Assembly (NCBI GenBank): GCA_018242205.1
Contig: JAFECJ010000008.1
Location: 62,001 to 126,000, forward strand
Direction: 5' to 3'
DNA: 64,000 nucleotides
DNA from: Pseudomonadota bacterium
Lineage (GTDB): Bacteria > Pseudomonadota > Alphaproteobacteria > Rhizobiales > Xanthobacteraceae
Part shown: positions 1-10,060 of the stretch, piece after piece
Layout of the letters: each line of letters starts with the position of its first letter
How positions within the stretch are numbered: position 1 is the first letter of the stretch
The notes under the pieces: generated by a model
What the model was told of the DNA's origin: nothing
Database searches by the model: none
The model's input: only the letters and a program-made list of their open reading frames with translations
Translations under genes and position numbers: made by a program

Positions 1-225
1 ACACCGCCGTCCAGGGACGACCGCAGCGCGCCGGCAATGAAGAACGCCGCCAAGCCGCATTTCAAGAAGCGGCAGCAGGAGCACCTGGCAAAGGGCGCAA
101 GGCGCGATGACGGCGAAAGCCGTTTTGACAAGCCGGGCAAAAAGTCCGAATTCAAGAACAGTGATTTCAAGAAGCCGAAATTTAAAAAGAAGAAAGACAA
201 GCACCGGAACCGGTCGGGAGACTGA
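1..225 (+). CDS. C-terminal basic tail of an unidentified protein (5' end outside window)
   Basis: The reading frame is open from the first base and stops with TGA at 223-225. The visible 74 residues are very rich in Lys and Arg, with repeated Phe-Lys-Lys clusters and no folded-domain signature. Such tails are known on bacterial RNA-binding proteins, for example some DEAD-box helicases and RluB-type pseudouridine synthases, but nothing visible decides between these. An internal ATG at 37 could be mistaken for a start, although the frame is open upstream of it. The next gene starts 2 bases after the stop, so the two are probably co-transcribed. Confidence 0.5.
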   Translation, partial: TPPSRDDRSAPAMKNAAKPHFKKRQQEHLAKGARRDDGESRFDKPGKKSEFKNSDFKKPKFKKKKDKHRNRSGD

Positions 226-226
226 T

Positions 227-1303
227 GTGGACGACAGAACGAAGACACTGGCGCAACTGACGACGCCGGCGGTGCTGATCGACCTCGACAAGGTCGAACG
301 CAACATCAAGCGGCATCAAGATTATGCCGACCGGCACGGTCTGAAGCTCCGTCCGCACATCAAGACGCACAAGCTGCCGCGGATTGCGGCGATGCAGCTT
401 CAGACGGGCGCCATCGGCGTCACCTGCCAGAAGGTGTCGGAAGCCGAGGCGATGGTCGCTGGCACGCCGGAGATCAAGGACGTCCTGATCACCTACAACA
501 TCATCGGTGCGGAAAAGCTCGACCGGCTGGCGGCGCTCGCGACCAAGGTCAAGATGAGCGTCGTTGCCGACAACGAGACCGTCGTCGCCGGCCTGAGCCA
601 GCGCTTCGCGCACGAGGCAAGGCCGCTCGCCGTGCTGGTCGAATGCGACACCGGCGCCCATCGCTGCGGCGTGGCAACGCCCGAGGATGCGGCGGTGCTC
701 GCGGAAGTGATCGCAAAGTCGCCCGGTCTGACATTCGCCGGGTTGATGACCTATCCGCCGCCCGACGGCGCGGCCGGCGTGCAGGCCTTCATGGCGCAGG
801 CCAAGGCTTTGATCGAAGCCAAGGGCATTGCGGTGCCGGTCATCACCTCGGGCGGCACGCCGTCGATGGCGAAAGCCGGCGATGCGCCGGTCACCACCGA
901 GTATCGCGCCGGCACCTATGTTTATAACGACCGCTCGCTGGTCGCGCGTGGCGCCTGCACCTGGGACGACTGCGCACTCACGGTGCTGGCGACCGTGGTG
1001 TCGGTCCCGGCACCGGATCGCGCCATCATCGACGCCGGCAGCAAGACGCTGACCTCGGACCTGCTCGGGCTTCAGGGTTACGGCCACGTCCTCGGACGCG
1101 ACGACATCCGCATCGACCAGCTCTCGGAGGAGCACGGCCGGCTCGTCAGCGACGGCCCGATCGGTTTCAAGGTCGGCGACCAGGTCCGCGTCGTGCCCAA
1201 CCACGCCTGCGTCGTCACCAACATGGTCGATCGGCTTTATTTGACCAAAGCCGGTGCGATCGTCGCCACGGCGCCGGTGGTAGCCCGCGGCTGTATCACA
1301 TAG
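227..1303 (+). CDS. DSD1-family PLP enzyme (D-threonine aldolase / D-serine dehydratase-like)
   Basis: 358 residues with a GTG start chosen because GGGAG at 216-220 is correctly spaced and the only nearby ATG (225) is in another frame that stops quickly. The N-terminal alanine-racemase-type barrel is recognisable: VLIDLDKVERN, then RPHIKTHK, where the lysine of the HIKTHK motif is the expected PLP-binding residue. Further motifs are VECDTGAHRCGV and TSGGTPS, and near the C-terminus PNHAC, which fits the metal-binding His and Cys of the DSD1 family. The family cleaves D-threonine or D-3-hydroxy amino acids, or dehydrates D-serine; the exact substrate cannot be read here. It converges on the KDPG aldolase gene, 10 bases away. 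Confidence 0.85.
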   Translation: MDDRTKTLAQLTTPAVLIDLDKVERNIKRHQDYADRHGLKLRPHIKTHKLPRIAAMQLQTGAIGVTCQKVSEAEAMVAGTPEIKDVLITYNIIGAEKLDRLAALATKVKMSVVADNETVVAGLSQRFAHEARPLAVLVECDTGAHRCGVATPEDAAVLAEVIAKSPGLTFAGLMTYPPPDGAAGVQAFMAQAKALIEAKGIAVPVITSGGTPSMAKAGDAPVTTEYRAGTYVYNDRSLVARGACTWDDCALTVLATVVSVPAPDRAIIDAGSKTLTSDLLGLQGYGHVLGRDDIRIDQLSEEHGRLVSDGPIGFKVGDQVRVVPNHACVVTNMVDRLYLTKAGAIVATAPVVARGCIT

Positions 1304-1313
1304 CGCGGCGCGT

Positions 1314-1955
1314 TCAAGCTTTGCGCAGCTGGCTCGCGGCGCGAGCCCGATTTTCGATGGCGCTCCAGGCGCCATTCTTGATGTCGGCGGCCGGCGCGAT
1401 CCACGAGCCACCGACGGCAATAATTTTCGGGTGCGCCAGCCACTCGGCCGCGTTGGCTTCGCCGATGCCGCCGGTCGGGCAATAAGTCACGCCGGGAAAC
1501 GGCCCGCTCAAGGCGCTCAACGCCGCCAAGCCGCCAGCCGGCACCGCGGGAAAGAACTTCACCACATCGAAGCCCGCGGTGACGCTGGCGGTCAGCTCGG
1601 ATGCCGTCTGGATTCCCGGCACATAGGGCAGATCGCCATCCGCCGCCGCGCGCAACAACTCCGGCGATGTACCCGGACTGATGGCGAAAGCCACACCGGT
1701 CTTTGCTGCCTGCTCGAGATTCTTCGCCGTAAGCACAGTGCCGATGCCAACGATTGCGTCGGGCACCTCGGCGACGATGGCCGCCGCCGCCGCCATGGCC
1801 GCGTCGGTGCGCAAGGTGATCTCGATGACGCGCAAGCCGCCCTTGATCAACGCGCGTGCCAGCGGCACCGCGTCGGACACGCGCTCGATGGTGATCACCG
1901 GAACGACCGGAGCGATGGCGAGAAGTTCTCTGGCTTTGCTCGAAGACCTGTTCAC
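1314..1955 (-). CDS. eda: 2-dehydro-3-deoxy-phosphogluconate (KDPG) aldolase
   Basis: 213 residues, a usual length for this class I aldolase. It cleaves KDPG to pyruvate and glyceraldehyde 3-phosphate. Visible motifs are VIEITLRT with the catalytic Glu near residue 45, GIGTVLT, VVKFFPA with the Schiff-base Lys133, and CPTGGI in the phosphate-binding region. The GTG start at 1955 overlaps the TGA of the upstream kinase gene by 4 bases (GTGA), so the two are translationally coupled. The open frame extends much further upstream, but that part is the shadow of the kinase gene. Kinase plus aldolase converts 2-keto-3-deoxygluconate to central metabolites. Confidence 0.93.
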   Translation of the reverse strand: MNRSSSKARELLAIAPVVPVITIERVSDAVPLARALIKGGLRVIEITLRTDAAMAAAAAIVAEVPDAIVGIGTVLTAKNLEQAAKTGVAFAISPGTSPELLRAAADGDLPYVPGIQTASELTASVTAGFDVVKFFPAVPAGGLAALSALSGPFPGVTYCPTGGIGEANAAEWLAHPKIIAVGGSWIAPAADIKNGAWSAIENRARAASQLRKA

Positions 1956-2908
1956 GCTGTCGCCCCACTTTCCGCCGCCGTGTTTTCGCCCATCAAGGCA
2001 TAGACCTGCCGTGCCGTCGGGATCGGCGTGACGGCGCCATAGCCCTGGGTCGACAATGCCGCGGCCGCGGCGGCATAGCGCCCTGCCGTCTCGATTTCGT
2101 CGCCAGCCACGATGCGGGCGACGAAAGCACCGCCGAAGGTATCGCCGGCGCCGGTGGCGTCGATGGCCTTGCACGGATACGGCATGATGCGGTGCCGCTG
2201 CGTTGCGTCGGCCACGAGTGCCCCGGACGAGCCGAGTTTCAGCGCCACGATCTTCGCCCCCGCCCTCAGGCAGCGATCGACAATGGCATCGGGATCGGTG
2301 AGATTCGACAACTGCACGACGTCGTCGTAGCTGGGCAGGCAGATGTCGGAGAGCGAGATGACATCCCAGATGATGGCGCGGGCGCGGCCGAGCGGCCACA
2401 GCTTGCGCCGCAGATTGGTGTCGAACGATACCATGACATTGTTCGCACGGGCGTGCTCGATGGCGCGGTAGCCGGCATCGCAGGCCGATGTTGAGATTGC
2501 CAGCGAGATGCCCGAGAGATGCAGCACCTTGGCGCGGGCGATGGCCTCGAGCGGTAGATCGCCAGGCTTGTAGCGGCTCGCGGCCGAGCCGCTGCGGCAG
2601 AAATCGAAGCGATGGCCGTCCTCGCCGTGACTGACGAAATAGACGCCGGTCGGCGCCTCCTCGTCGATTCTCACGTATGTGTCATCGACGCCTTCGGCAC
2701 GCCACATCTCGCGCAGCAGCAAGCCGTTGCTGTCGTTGCCGACGGCGGAGAGGTAGCAGACGCGTGCCCCCTGCCTCGCCCCAGCGACCGCGAAGTTCGA
2801 CGAGTCGCCGCCGCAGCCGCGCAGAAAGGTGGCACCGTCGCCCTCGCGCGTCTGGTTGAATTCGACCATGGGCTCTCCCATGGCGATGACGTCGATGGTT
2901 CCGATCAT
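1952..2908 (-). CDS. kdgK: 2-keto-3-deoxygluconate kinase, PfkB family
   Basis: 318 residues starting with ATG at 2908. The PfkB sugar-kinase fold is shown by the N-terminal GEPMVEF and GGDSSNFA motifs and the C-terminal anion-hole signature ATGAGDTFGGAF, whose Asp is the catalytic base. Phosphorylation of 2-keto-3-deoxygluconate is inferred from the coupled KDPG aldolase downstream; PfkB kinases as a group also use ribose, fructose and adenosine. Together the pair forms the lower part of a hexuronate or galactonate route. No transporter or dehydratase for that route lies in the window. Confidence 0.88.
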   Translation of the reverse strand: MIGTIDVIAMGEPMVEFNQTREGDGATFLRGCGGDSSNFAVAGARQGARVCYLSAVGNDSNGLLLREMWRAEGVDDTYVRIDEEAPTGVYFVSHGEDGHRFDFCRSGSAASRYKPGDLPLEAIARAKVLHLSGISLAISTSACDAGYRAIEHARANNVMVSFDTNLRRKLWPLGRARAIIWDVISLSDICLPSYDDVVQLSNLTDPDAIVDRCLRAGAKIVALKLGSSGALVADATQRHRIMPYPCKAIDATGAGDTFGGAFVARIVAGDEIETAGRYAAAAAALSTQGYGAVTPIPTARQVYALMGENTAAESGATA

Positions 2909-3242
2909 CTAGTCTGCCTGACGAATCGCAAAGGTAACTTGGCGCAGAGAAAGCAAAGCCGAATACAAGCCTATATCAAAGATGGCGGCCTGGACCCAAG
3001 TCTTGTTCGGCGCGATCGGAGTTTTGGGCGTAATCTCGACGTGGGCGGCCGGCTCGGTCGTCAGCTGGCTCGGGGCCAGCCGCCACGGCCTTGCGCATCT
3101 ATCGCGACCGGCATCCGGGCCGGATGCGGACAAAGCATCGTTGCCAGCCGACAAAACGGTTCAATATGCCGCCCGGTTCGGCTAGTACCGTGTGCCGGAT
3201 GACAGCCGCAGCGAAGTGGTGCGGCTGAAGGAAATCAAAACC
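2909..3242. other. Intergenic region between kdgK and the DadA-like gene
   Basis: 334 bases separating divergent genes, so it should hold promoters for both. It contains an open frame at 2982-3185 (+, 67 residues) with a hydrophobic N-terminal stretch (LFGAIGVLGVISTW) that could be a small membrane protein, but there is no clear ribosome-binding site and no family I recognise, so it is not called. A purine-rich ribosome site (GAAGGAA, about 3227-3233) precedes the ATG at 3243. No tRNA, terminator or repeat was seen. Confidence 0.4.
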
Positions 3243-4442
3243 ATGGCAAACGTCATCGTCCTCGGCGCCGGTATGGCCGGCGTCTCCCTGATCGATCGCA
3301 CCGAACCGGGGCTCGAAACCAGCTACGGCAACGCCGGCATCATCCAGAGCGAGGCCGTCGAGCCCTACGCCATGCCGCGCGATATCGCGACTTTATTGTC
3401 GATCGCTATCGGCACGTCGAATGCCGTCCACTATCGGCCCCTGACGCTGCCGCAGCATCTCAATTCGCTGCTGAGCTACTGGTGGAATTCGGCGCCGGCG
3501 CGCTACCGGCGCATTTCCAAGGCTTACGCATCCATCATCGCGCAGGCGACCGCCGAGCACGCGCCGCTCATCGCCGAGGCGCAGGTCGAGCATCTTGTGC
3601 GACGGGAGGGTTTCCGCGTCCTGCACCGCGCGCAGGCATCGATGGATAAGGCCGTGGCCAACGCCGAACGCCTCAAAGCCGAGTACGGCGTCGCCTTCAA
3701 GGCGCTGTCGCCCGAGGAATTCGCCAAAGCCGAGCCGGCGCTGGTCAACCCGGGCGCCGGCGCCATTCACTGGCTGGCGCCGTGGACGGTCCGCGATCCT
3801 GGCACGCTCACCGCCGCCTACGGCCAGCTTTTCCAGCGCCTCGGCGGCACCCTGGCGCATGGCGATGCCGACAGCCTGCAGCGCACAGCGTCCGGAGCCT
3901 GGCAGGTCACGGCGGCCGATGGACCGATCGATGCCGAGCACGTCGTCGTCGCGCTTGGGCCGTGGTCGTCGCAGTTCCTGGCCCGCTTCGGCTACTTTTT
4001 CCCGATGGTCCGCAAGCGCGGCTATCACCGGCATTATCGCGCGCAAGGCATGCTCGAATTGCCGATCATGGACGATGCCAACAGCTACGTCATCGCGCCG
4101 ATGGCCAAGGGATTGCGCATCACGACCGGCGCCGAACTGACCGGTGACGAACCGAACGCCATGCCGATCCAGTTGCGCCGGGCCGAAGAGGCGGCCTCGA
4201 CGCTGCTGCCGCTCGGCGCGCCGGTCGAGAATCGGCCATGGGCCGGGGTGCGGCCTTGCATGCCGGACATGCTGCCCGTTATCGGCGCGGCGCCGAAACA
4301 CACCGGCCTGTGGCTTCATTTTGGTCATGGCCACCAGGGCTTCACGCTCGGGCCCGCCACCGCCCGCATGCTCGCCGAACTGATGACGGGCGAAACGCCT
4401 TATGTGCCCGCCGAACCGTTCCGACCCAGCCGCTACGCCTGA
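3243..4442 (+). CDS. D-amino acid dehydrogenase-like FAD oxidoreductase with deleted FAD-fold helix
   Basis: 399 residues of the DadA/DAO family, which oxidatively deaminates D-amino acids at the membrane. It starts at ATG 3243 after GAAGGAA; an in-frame ATG at 3192 is less likely. The N-terminus has the dinucleotide motif VIVLGAGMAGVS but runs straight into LIDRTEPGLETSYGNAG. In the family about 14-16 residues (helix alpha-1 and the turn to strand beta-2) normally lie between these motifs. The rest looks intact: AEPALVNPGA, VVVALGPWSSQFL, KRGYHRHY, WAGVRPCMPDMLPVIG and the C-terminal GHGHQGFTLGPATAR. The gap is in frame, so the protein is full-length otherwise but may not bind FAD normally. 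It lies close to a D-amino acid lyase-like gene, which fits D-amino acid use. Confidence 0.8.
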   Translation: MANVIVLGAGMAGVSLIDRTEPGLETSYGNAGIIQSEAVEPYAMPRDIATLLSIAIGTSNAVHYRPLTLPQHLNSLLSYWWNSAPARYRRISKAYASIIAQATAEHAPLIAEAQVEHLVRREGFRVLHRAQASMDKAVANAERLKAEYGVAFKALSPEEFAKAEPALVNPGAGAIHWLAPWTVRDPGTLTAAYGQLFQRLGGTLAHGDADSLQRTASGAWQVTAADGPIDAEHVVVALGPWSSQFLARFGYFFPMVRKRGYHRHYRAQGMLELPIMDDANSYVIAPMAKGLRITTGAELTGDEPNAMPIQLRRAEEAASTLLPLGAPVENRPWAGVRPCMPDMLPVIGAAPKHTGLWLHFGHGHQGFTLGPATARMLAELMTGETPYVPAEPFRPSRYA

Positions 4443-4475
4443 CGGCGCCAGCCGGCCGCGATGACCGGCCCGCGG

Positions 4476-4916
4476 CTAGCCGGCGCGGCTCTTGTACGAG
4501 CCCGTGGCGATCCATGCTTCGATAGAGGGACCGACGTCGGCGCCGGTGATCAGCCCCTCCCGCCAATCGTCGTCGGCCGGGCGAACGATCAGCATCCAGC
4601 CTTCGCCGAACGGGTCTTTCGTCAGCAATTCCGGCCTGTCGACAAGCTTTTCGTTCTGGGCGACCACGACGCCGTCGAAGCCGGCGCGCGCCGCACCGAT
4701 CCATTTGCCGCCCTCGATCATCGCGAACCAGCGGTCCTTCTCGAAGGCGTGGCCGATCCGCTTTGGCGTGAACACCAGCACCTCGCCCATCAGCGCTGCC
4801 GACCAGGCTGTGAATCCGGTGCGGAAGGTGCCGTCGGTATTTTGCGCGTACCAAATCTGATTCTCGATATCGTAGAGCAAGTCCTCCGGGAATTCGTGGC
4901 CTTGCACGATCGTCAC
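4476..4916 (-). CDS. GcvH-like (lipoyl-carrier) protein at the end of the Sec/FDH operon
   Basis: 146 residues with GTG start at 4916, 8 bases downstream of the DsrE gene. From about residue 30 it aligns by eye with glycine-cleavage H protein. FAMIEGGKWIGAARAGFDGVVV occupies the place of the H-protein lipoylation hairpin with identical length, so Lys71 coincides with the lipoyl-lysine. ELLTKDPFGEGWMLIVRP matches the conserved H-protein end. There are no gcvT or gcvP genes nearby, so a role in glycine cleavage is not indicated. H-like carriers in other bacteria serve sulfur metabolism (lipoate-binding proteins of the sHdr system). Co-location with a DsrE protein and Sec genes suggests sulfur or selenium carrier chemistry, which is inference. 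Confidence 0.75.
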   Translation of the reverse strand: MTIVQGHEFPEDLLYDIENQIWYAQNTDGTFRTGFTAWSAALMGEVLVFTPKRIGHAFEKDRWFAMIEGGKWIGAARAGFDGVVVAQNEKLVDRPELLTKDPFGEGWMLIVRPADDDWREGLITGADVGPSIEAWIATGSYKSRAG

Positions 4917-4924
4917 GGCGCGCC

Positions 4925-5323
4925 TCAAAACGTCAGCACGCGACAATCGTCGTCCATGATCGTCTGGATCATGGCGGCGGCGCCCATCATGCCGTTGCAC
5001 TCGGCGATCAGGTCGGTCTCCTCTTTGTCGAACAGCTCGAGATTGGCCGGACAGGCCCAAAGACGCACGCCCTGTTCGTGGGCCTCCTTGATCCAGTCAT
5101 AGACCGTCTTCGGATCGCCCGGCATAACGTGCAGCTTATCAGCGACGCCCTTGAACATCAGTTTGCCCGACGTGGCGGTGCAAAGAAGGTCGACTTCGTA
5201 ATCCATCGCCGCCGCGACGGCGGCGTAATAGAACGGCGCCGCCAGTTCTTCAGAATTGCGCGGATCGGTGTTCAGGAGAACGACGACGAGACGCTGCCTT
5301 TTGCGGACCTCAGAAGTCGACAC
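4925..5323 (-). CDS. DsrE-family protein
   Basis: 132 residues with a likely GTG start at 5323, overlapping the upstream gene by 14 bases. The sequence shows the DsrE/DsrF-like pattern: a first strand RLVVVLLNTDP, helix with FYYAAVAAAM, LLCTATSGKLM, HEQGVRLWACPANLELF with a Cys at residue 91, and a terminal MDDDCRVLTF. DsrE proteins carry persulfide or act as sulfurtransferases. A longer in-frame N-terminus exists but is the shadow of the neighbouring gene. TusA and DsrE domains are fused in the selenium-linked protein YedF. Here a DsrE gene sits in the selB operon and a TusA gene sits before selD, so a role in selenium handling is a reasonable guess. Confidence 0.8.
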   Translation of the reverse strand: MSTSEVRKRQRLVVVLLNTDPRNSEELAAPFYYAAVAAAMDYEVDLLCTATSGKLMFKGVADKLHVMPGDPKTVYDWIKEAHEQGVRLWACPANLELFDKEETDLIAECNGMMGAAAMIQTIMDDDCRVLTF

Positions 5324-5761
5324 GCGGCGTCTCCGGCATAAAGTTCTCGAACAGCGCCCAGAACATGCTGCCGCGCGTAGTCGCGTACCAGCTTTCGAAA
5401 TCGTGCAGCGCGGCGACGACATCGTCGGGCATCGCGGGTTCTTCCGGGTCGATGCTGGCGAACACGGCTTTGGTCACCGGCATGAGACGCTCCAGCACCT
5501 CGCTGCGCGCTTCGCTTTCGCTGGCCCAACCGAGCTTCGCCTGCACCACGGCATTGGCGGCGGCGACTGCCATCGCCTCGTGTTCCGCGCTCGCCACCGC
5601 CTCGGCGACGGCGCGCATGAAGTTGAGCCGCCGGTGCGCGAAGGCACGCTCGCGCTCCAGTGCCTTGGTGCGCTCGGCGATTTCATGGCGAAAATCGTCC
5701 TCCGCGCGTGCGGCGGCATCGGCGGCAAGCTTCAGCGCATCGAGAAAGGACGAAGCCGGCT

Positions 5762-5765
<4 letters not shown>
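5310..5765 (-). CDS. Conserved-looking protein of unknown function in the selB operon
   Basis: 151 residues; I do not recognise the family. The ATG at 5765 overlaps the TGA of the extended selB frame (ATGA). Residues 1-60 are predicted from composition to be a long charged helix rich in Ala, Glu and Arg (DALKLAADAAARAEDDF, ERTKALERERAFAHRR), possibly coiled coil. The second half has VLERLMPVTKAVFASIDPEEPAMPDDVVAALHDFESWY and an aromatic patch FWALFENFMP. There is no signal peptide or membrane segment. Its position between selB/selC and the DsrE and GcvH-like genes, with overlaps on both sides, suggests a function tied to formate dehydrogenase or selenium metabolism. Confidence 0.65.
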
Positions 5766-7857
<2,092 letters not shown>

Positions 7858-7861
<4 letters not shown>

Positions 7862-8652
7862 GCGCCGCCCTCCTGGGTCTCCAGCGGCAAGCCGGCGCGG
7901 CGTTCGGCTTCCGCGTAAACAGACGACGACAGGCCGGCGCGCGCGGTGTCGACGAAGCGCGTCGCCAGCGTGCTGCCGCCGTTGCGCGCGCGGATCAGCC
8001 AGGACATTGCCGCCATCGCATCGTGCGCGACGCCCATTCCGAGATGATACGCCGCGCCCAGCATGGCCTGAGCATCGGCATCGCCGCGCACCGCGCCTTG
8101 CCGCCACCAGGTCACGGCCTGCGCCGGGTCGCGTTCGACGCCGAGCGCGTTGTGGAAGATCATGCCGAGCCGCGTCATCGAGGCGGCAACGCCCCGCGCC
8201 GCGGCAGCTTCCGCCCAGCGCCGCGCCTCGATGGGGTCGTTGTCGATGCCCTCGCCTTCCAGGAGCATCCAGCTCAGCATATCCTGCGCGATGGCATCGC
8301 CTTGTTCGGCGGCGGCGCGATACAGCGTCAACGCGCGGGCATTGTCCTGCGCCACGCCGTCGCCTTTGAAGTACAGCGCCGCCAGATTGCGCTGGCCGAC
8401 CGCATCGCCGCCCTCGGCGGCAACGGTGAGCCAGAGTTCGGCCAGTTTGGCGTCGCGCGTGACGCCCAATCCTTCGGAAAAGCAGGCGCCGATATTGTTG
8501 GCGGCGCGGACGACGCCGGCATGGGCGAGCGGCGTCCAGATCGACAAGGCGTTTTCGTAGTCGCCGCGATCGGCCGCCTCATAGGCCGCCGTCATCCGAT
8601 CCGCCACAGACGGTTCGGTCTTCCGTCTCACGAGGGTGTCGAACAGGCCCAT
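7858..8652 (-). CDS. Sel1-repeat (TPR-like) protein
   Basis: 264 residues made of consecutive Sel1-like repeats of about 36 residues, from around residue 50 to 240 (for example AANNIGACFSEGLGV, AQDMLSWMLLEGEGI, AQAMLGAAYHLGMGV). No signal peptide is evident, so it is probably cytoplasmic. Sel1 repeats form alpha-solenoids for protein-protein contacts. Its ATG overlaps the selA stop by one base and its TGA overlaps the selB ATG, so it is embedded between selA and selB. A scaffold role in selenocysteine or formate dehydrogenase assembly is suggested only by position. Confidence 0.85.
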
Positions 8653-10052
8653 CAGACCGCCTCCGGCGGTTGAAGCGTCGCCAGATTGGCAAGGAATCCG
8701 TCAATATTCTCCAGACAGCGCAGGTCGAACAGCAGCGCGTCCTTCTCGATGCGGCCGACCACCGGCACCGGCAGCTTGCGCAAGGCGTTGGACAGCGCCG
8801 TGAGCAGGCGGCCGCCGCCGCGACCGTTCACCGAAATCGACACGGCAAGACTCGGCAGGCTTTCGACCGGCAGCGCGCCGGAGCCAACCTGGCTGCTGCA
8901 CGGCGCCGTCGTCACGGCAAAGCCGGCGCCGAGTTTGTCCTGCAGCGCCGGCACGATGTGGCGCGCCAACTCCTGCATGTCCTTGAGCGGCCGCGCCAGC
9001 AGGCGATAGGTTGGCAGCTTTTCCGCCAGCCGGTCGGGATCGCGATAGAGCCGCAAGGTCGCCTCGACCATCGCCAGCCGGATCTTGTCGACGCGCAGCG
9101 CGCGCTTCATCGGATTCTTGTTGAGCTTCTCGATCAGCGCCTTGCGGCCGACGATAAACCCGGTCTGCGGGCCGCCGAGCAGCTTGTCGCCGGAAAATGT
9201 GACGAGATCGGCGCCTTCGGCGACGGCCTCGGCCACGGTTGGCTCATGCTTAAGGCCGAAGCGGGTGAGATCGACCAGAGTGCCGGAGCCGAGATCGTTG
9301 ACCAGCGGCACCTTGTGCTCATGCGCCAGCGCCGCAAGTTCGCGCGCGCCGACTTCCTTGGTGAAGCCCTCGATGCGGTAGTTCGAGGTGTGCACCTTGA
9401 GGATCAGGCCGGTCTTCTCCGACAGCGCGCCGACATAGTCTTTCTTGTGGGTACGGTTGGTGGTGCCGACCTCAACCAGCTTGGTTCCCGCCCGGCTCAT
9501 AATGTCAGGCATGCGGAAGGCACCGCCGATCTCGATCAGTTCGCCGCGCGAGACGATGGCCTCGCGGCCCTTGGCAAAGGTATTGAGCGTCAGCAGCACG
9601 GCGGCCGCGTTGTTATTGACGAGGGTGGCATCCTCGGCGCCGGTCAGCTCGCACAACAGGTCGCGCACCAGTTCGTCGCGCTCGCCGCGACGGCCGCCGC
9701 CGAGATCGAATTCCAGCGCCACGGCGTTGCGCATCGCCACGGTCGCCGCCTCGATGGCGGATTCGGCGATCAGCGCGCGGCCGAGATTGGTGTGCAGCAC
9801 CGTGCCGGTGAGGTTGAACACCGGCTTCAGATTGGGCTGCGCCGCGGCTTCCAGCCGCGCCACCGCGTCACCAGCGAAGGCCGCGACGTCGCTACCCGCG
9901 GCGCCCTGCTTCCTCGCCTCGGCCAGTACGGCGCGGACAGCCGCGACCGCCGCAATGCGGCCGAATTGCGCGATCGCGGCGGCCAGCGCATCGCTGCGCA
10001 TGACTTCATCGACCGAAGGCAACTTGCGCAGCGCAGCGACCGGCTTGTCCAT
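8652..10052 (-). CDS. selA: L-seryl-tRNA(Sec) selenium transferase
   Basis: 466 residues. ATG at 10052 (MDKPVAALRKLPS) is preferred over an in-frame TTG at 10064 inside the end of fdhE. SelA is a PLP enzyme that converts Ser-tRNA-Sec to selenocysteinyl-tRNA using selenophosphate. Hallmarks are TGTVLHTNLGRA, the Asn-rich VNNNAAAVLL, SNYRIEGFT, NDLGSGT and TFSGDKLLGGPQ, where Lys290 is the PLP-binding residue. It lies directly downstream of fdhE and upstream of the Sel1 and selB genes in one transcription unit. Confidence 0.96.
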   Translation of the reverse strand: MDKPVAALRKLPSVDEVMRSDALAAAIAQFGRIAAVAAVRAVLAEARKQGAAGSDVAAFAGDAVARLEAAAQPNLKPVFNLTGTVLHTNLGRALIAESAIEAATVAMRNAVALEFDLGGGRRGERDELVRDLLCELTGAEDATLVNNNAAAVLLTLNTFAKGREAIVSRGELIEIGGAFRMPDIMSRAGTKLVEVGTTNRTHKKDYVGALSEKTGLILKVHTSNYRIEGFTKEVGARELAALAHEHKVPLVNDLGSGTLVDLTRFGLKHEPTVAEAVAEGADLVTFSGDKLLGGPQTGFIVGRKALIEKLNKNPMKRALRVDKIRLAMVEATLRLYRDPDRLAEKLPTYRLLARPLKDMQELARHIVPALQDKLGAGFAVTTAPCSSQVGSGALPVESLPSLAVSISVNGRGGGRLLTALSNALRKLPVPVVGRIEKDALLFDLRCLENIDGFLANLATLQPPEAV

Positions 10053-10060
10053 CGCGCGCC

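Noticed and set aside
2982..3185. 67-codon plus-strand frame with a hydrophobic N-terminus
   Set aside because: No clear ribosome-binding site or recognised family; kept only as a note in the intergenic entry.
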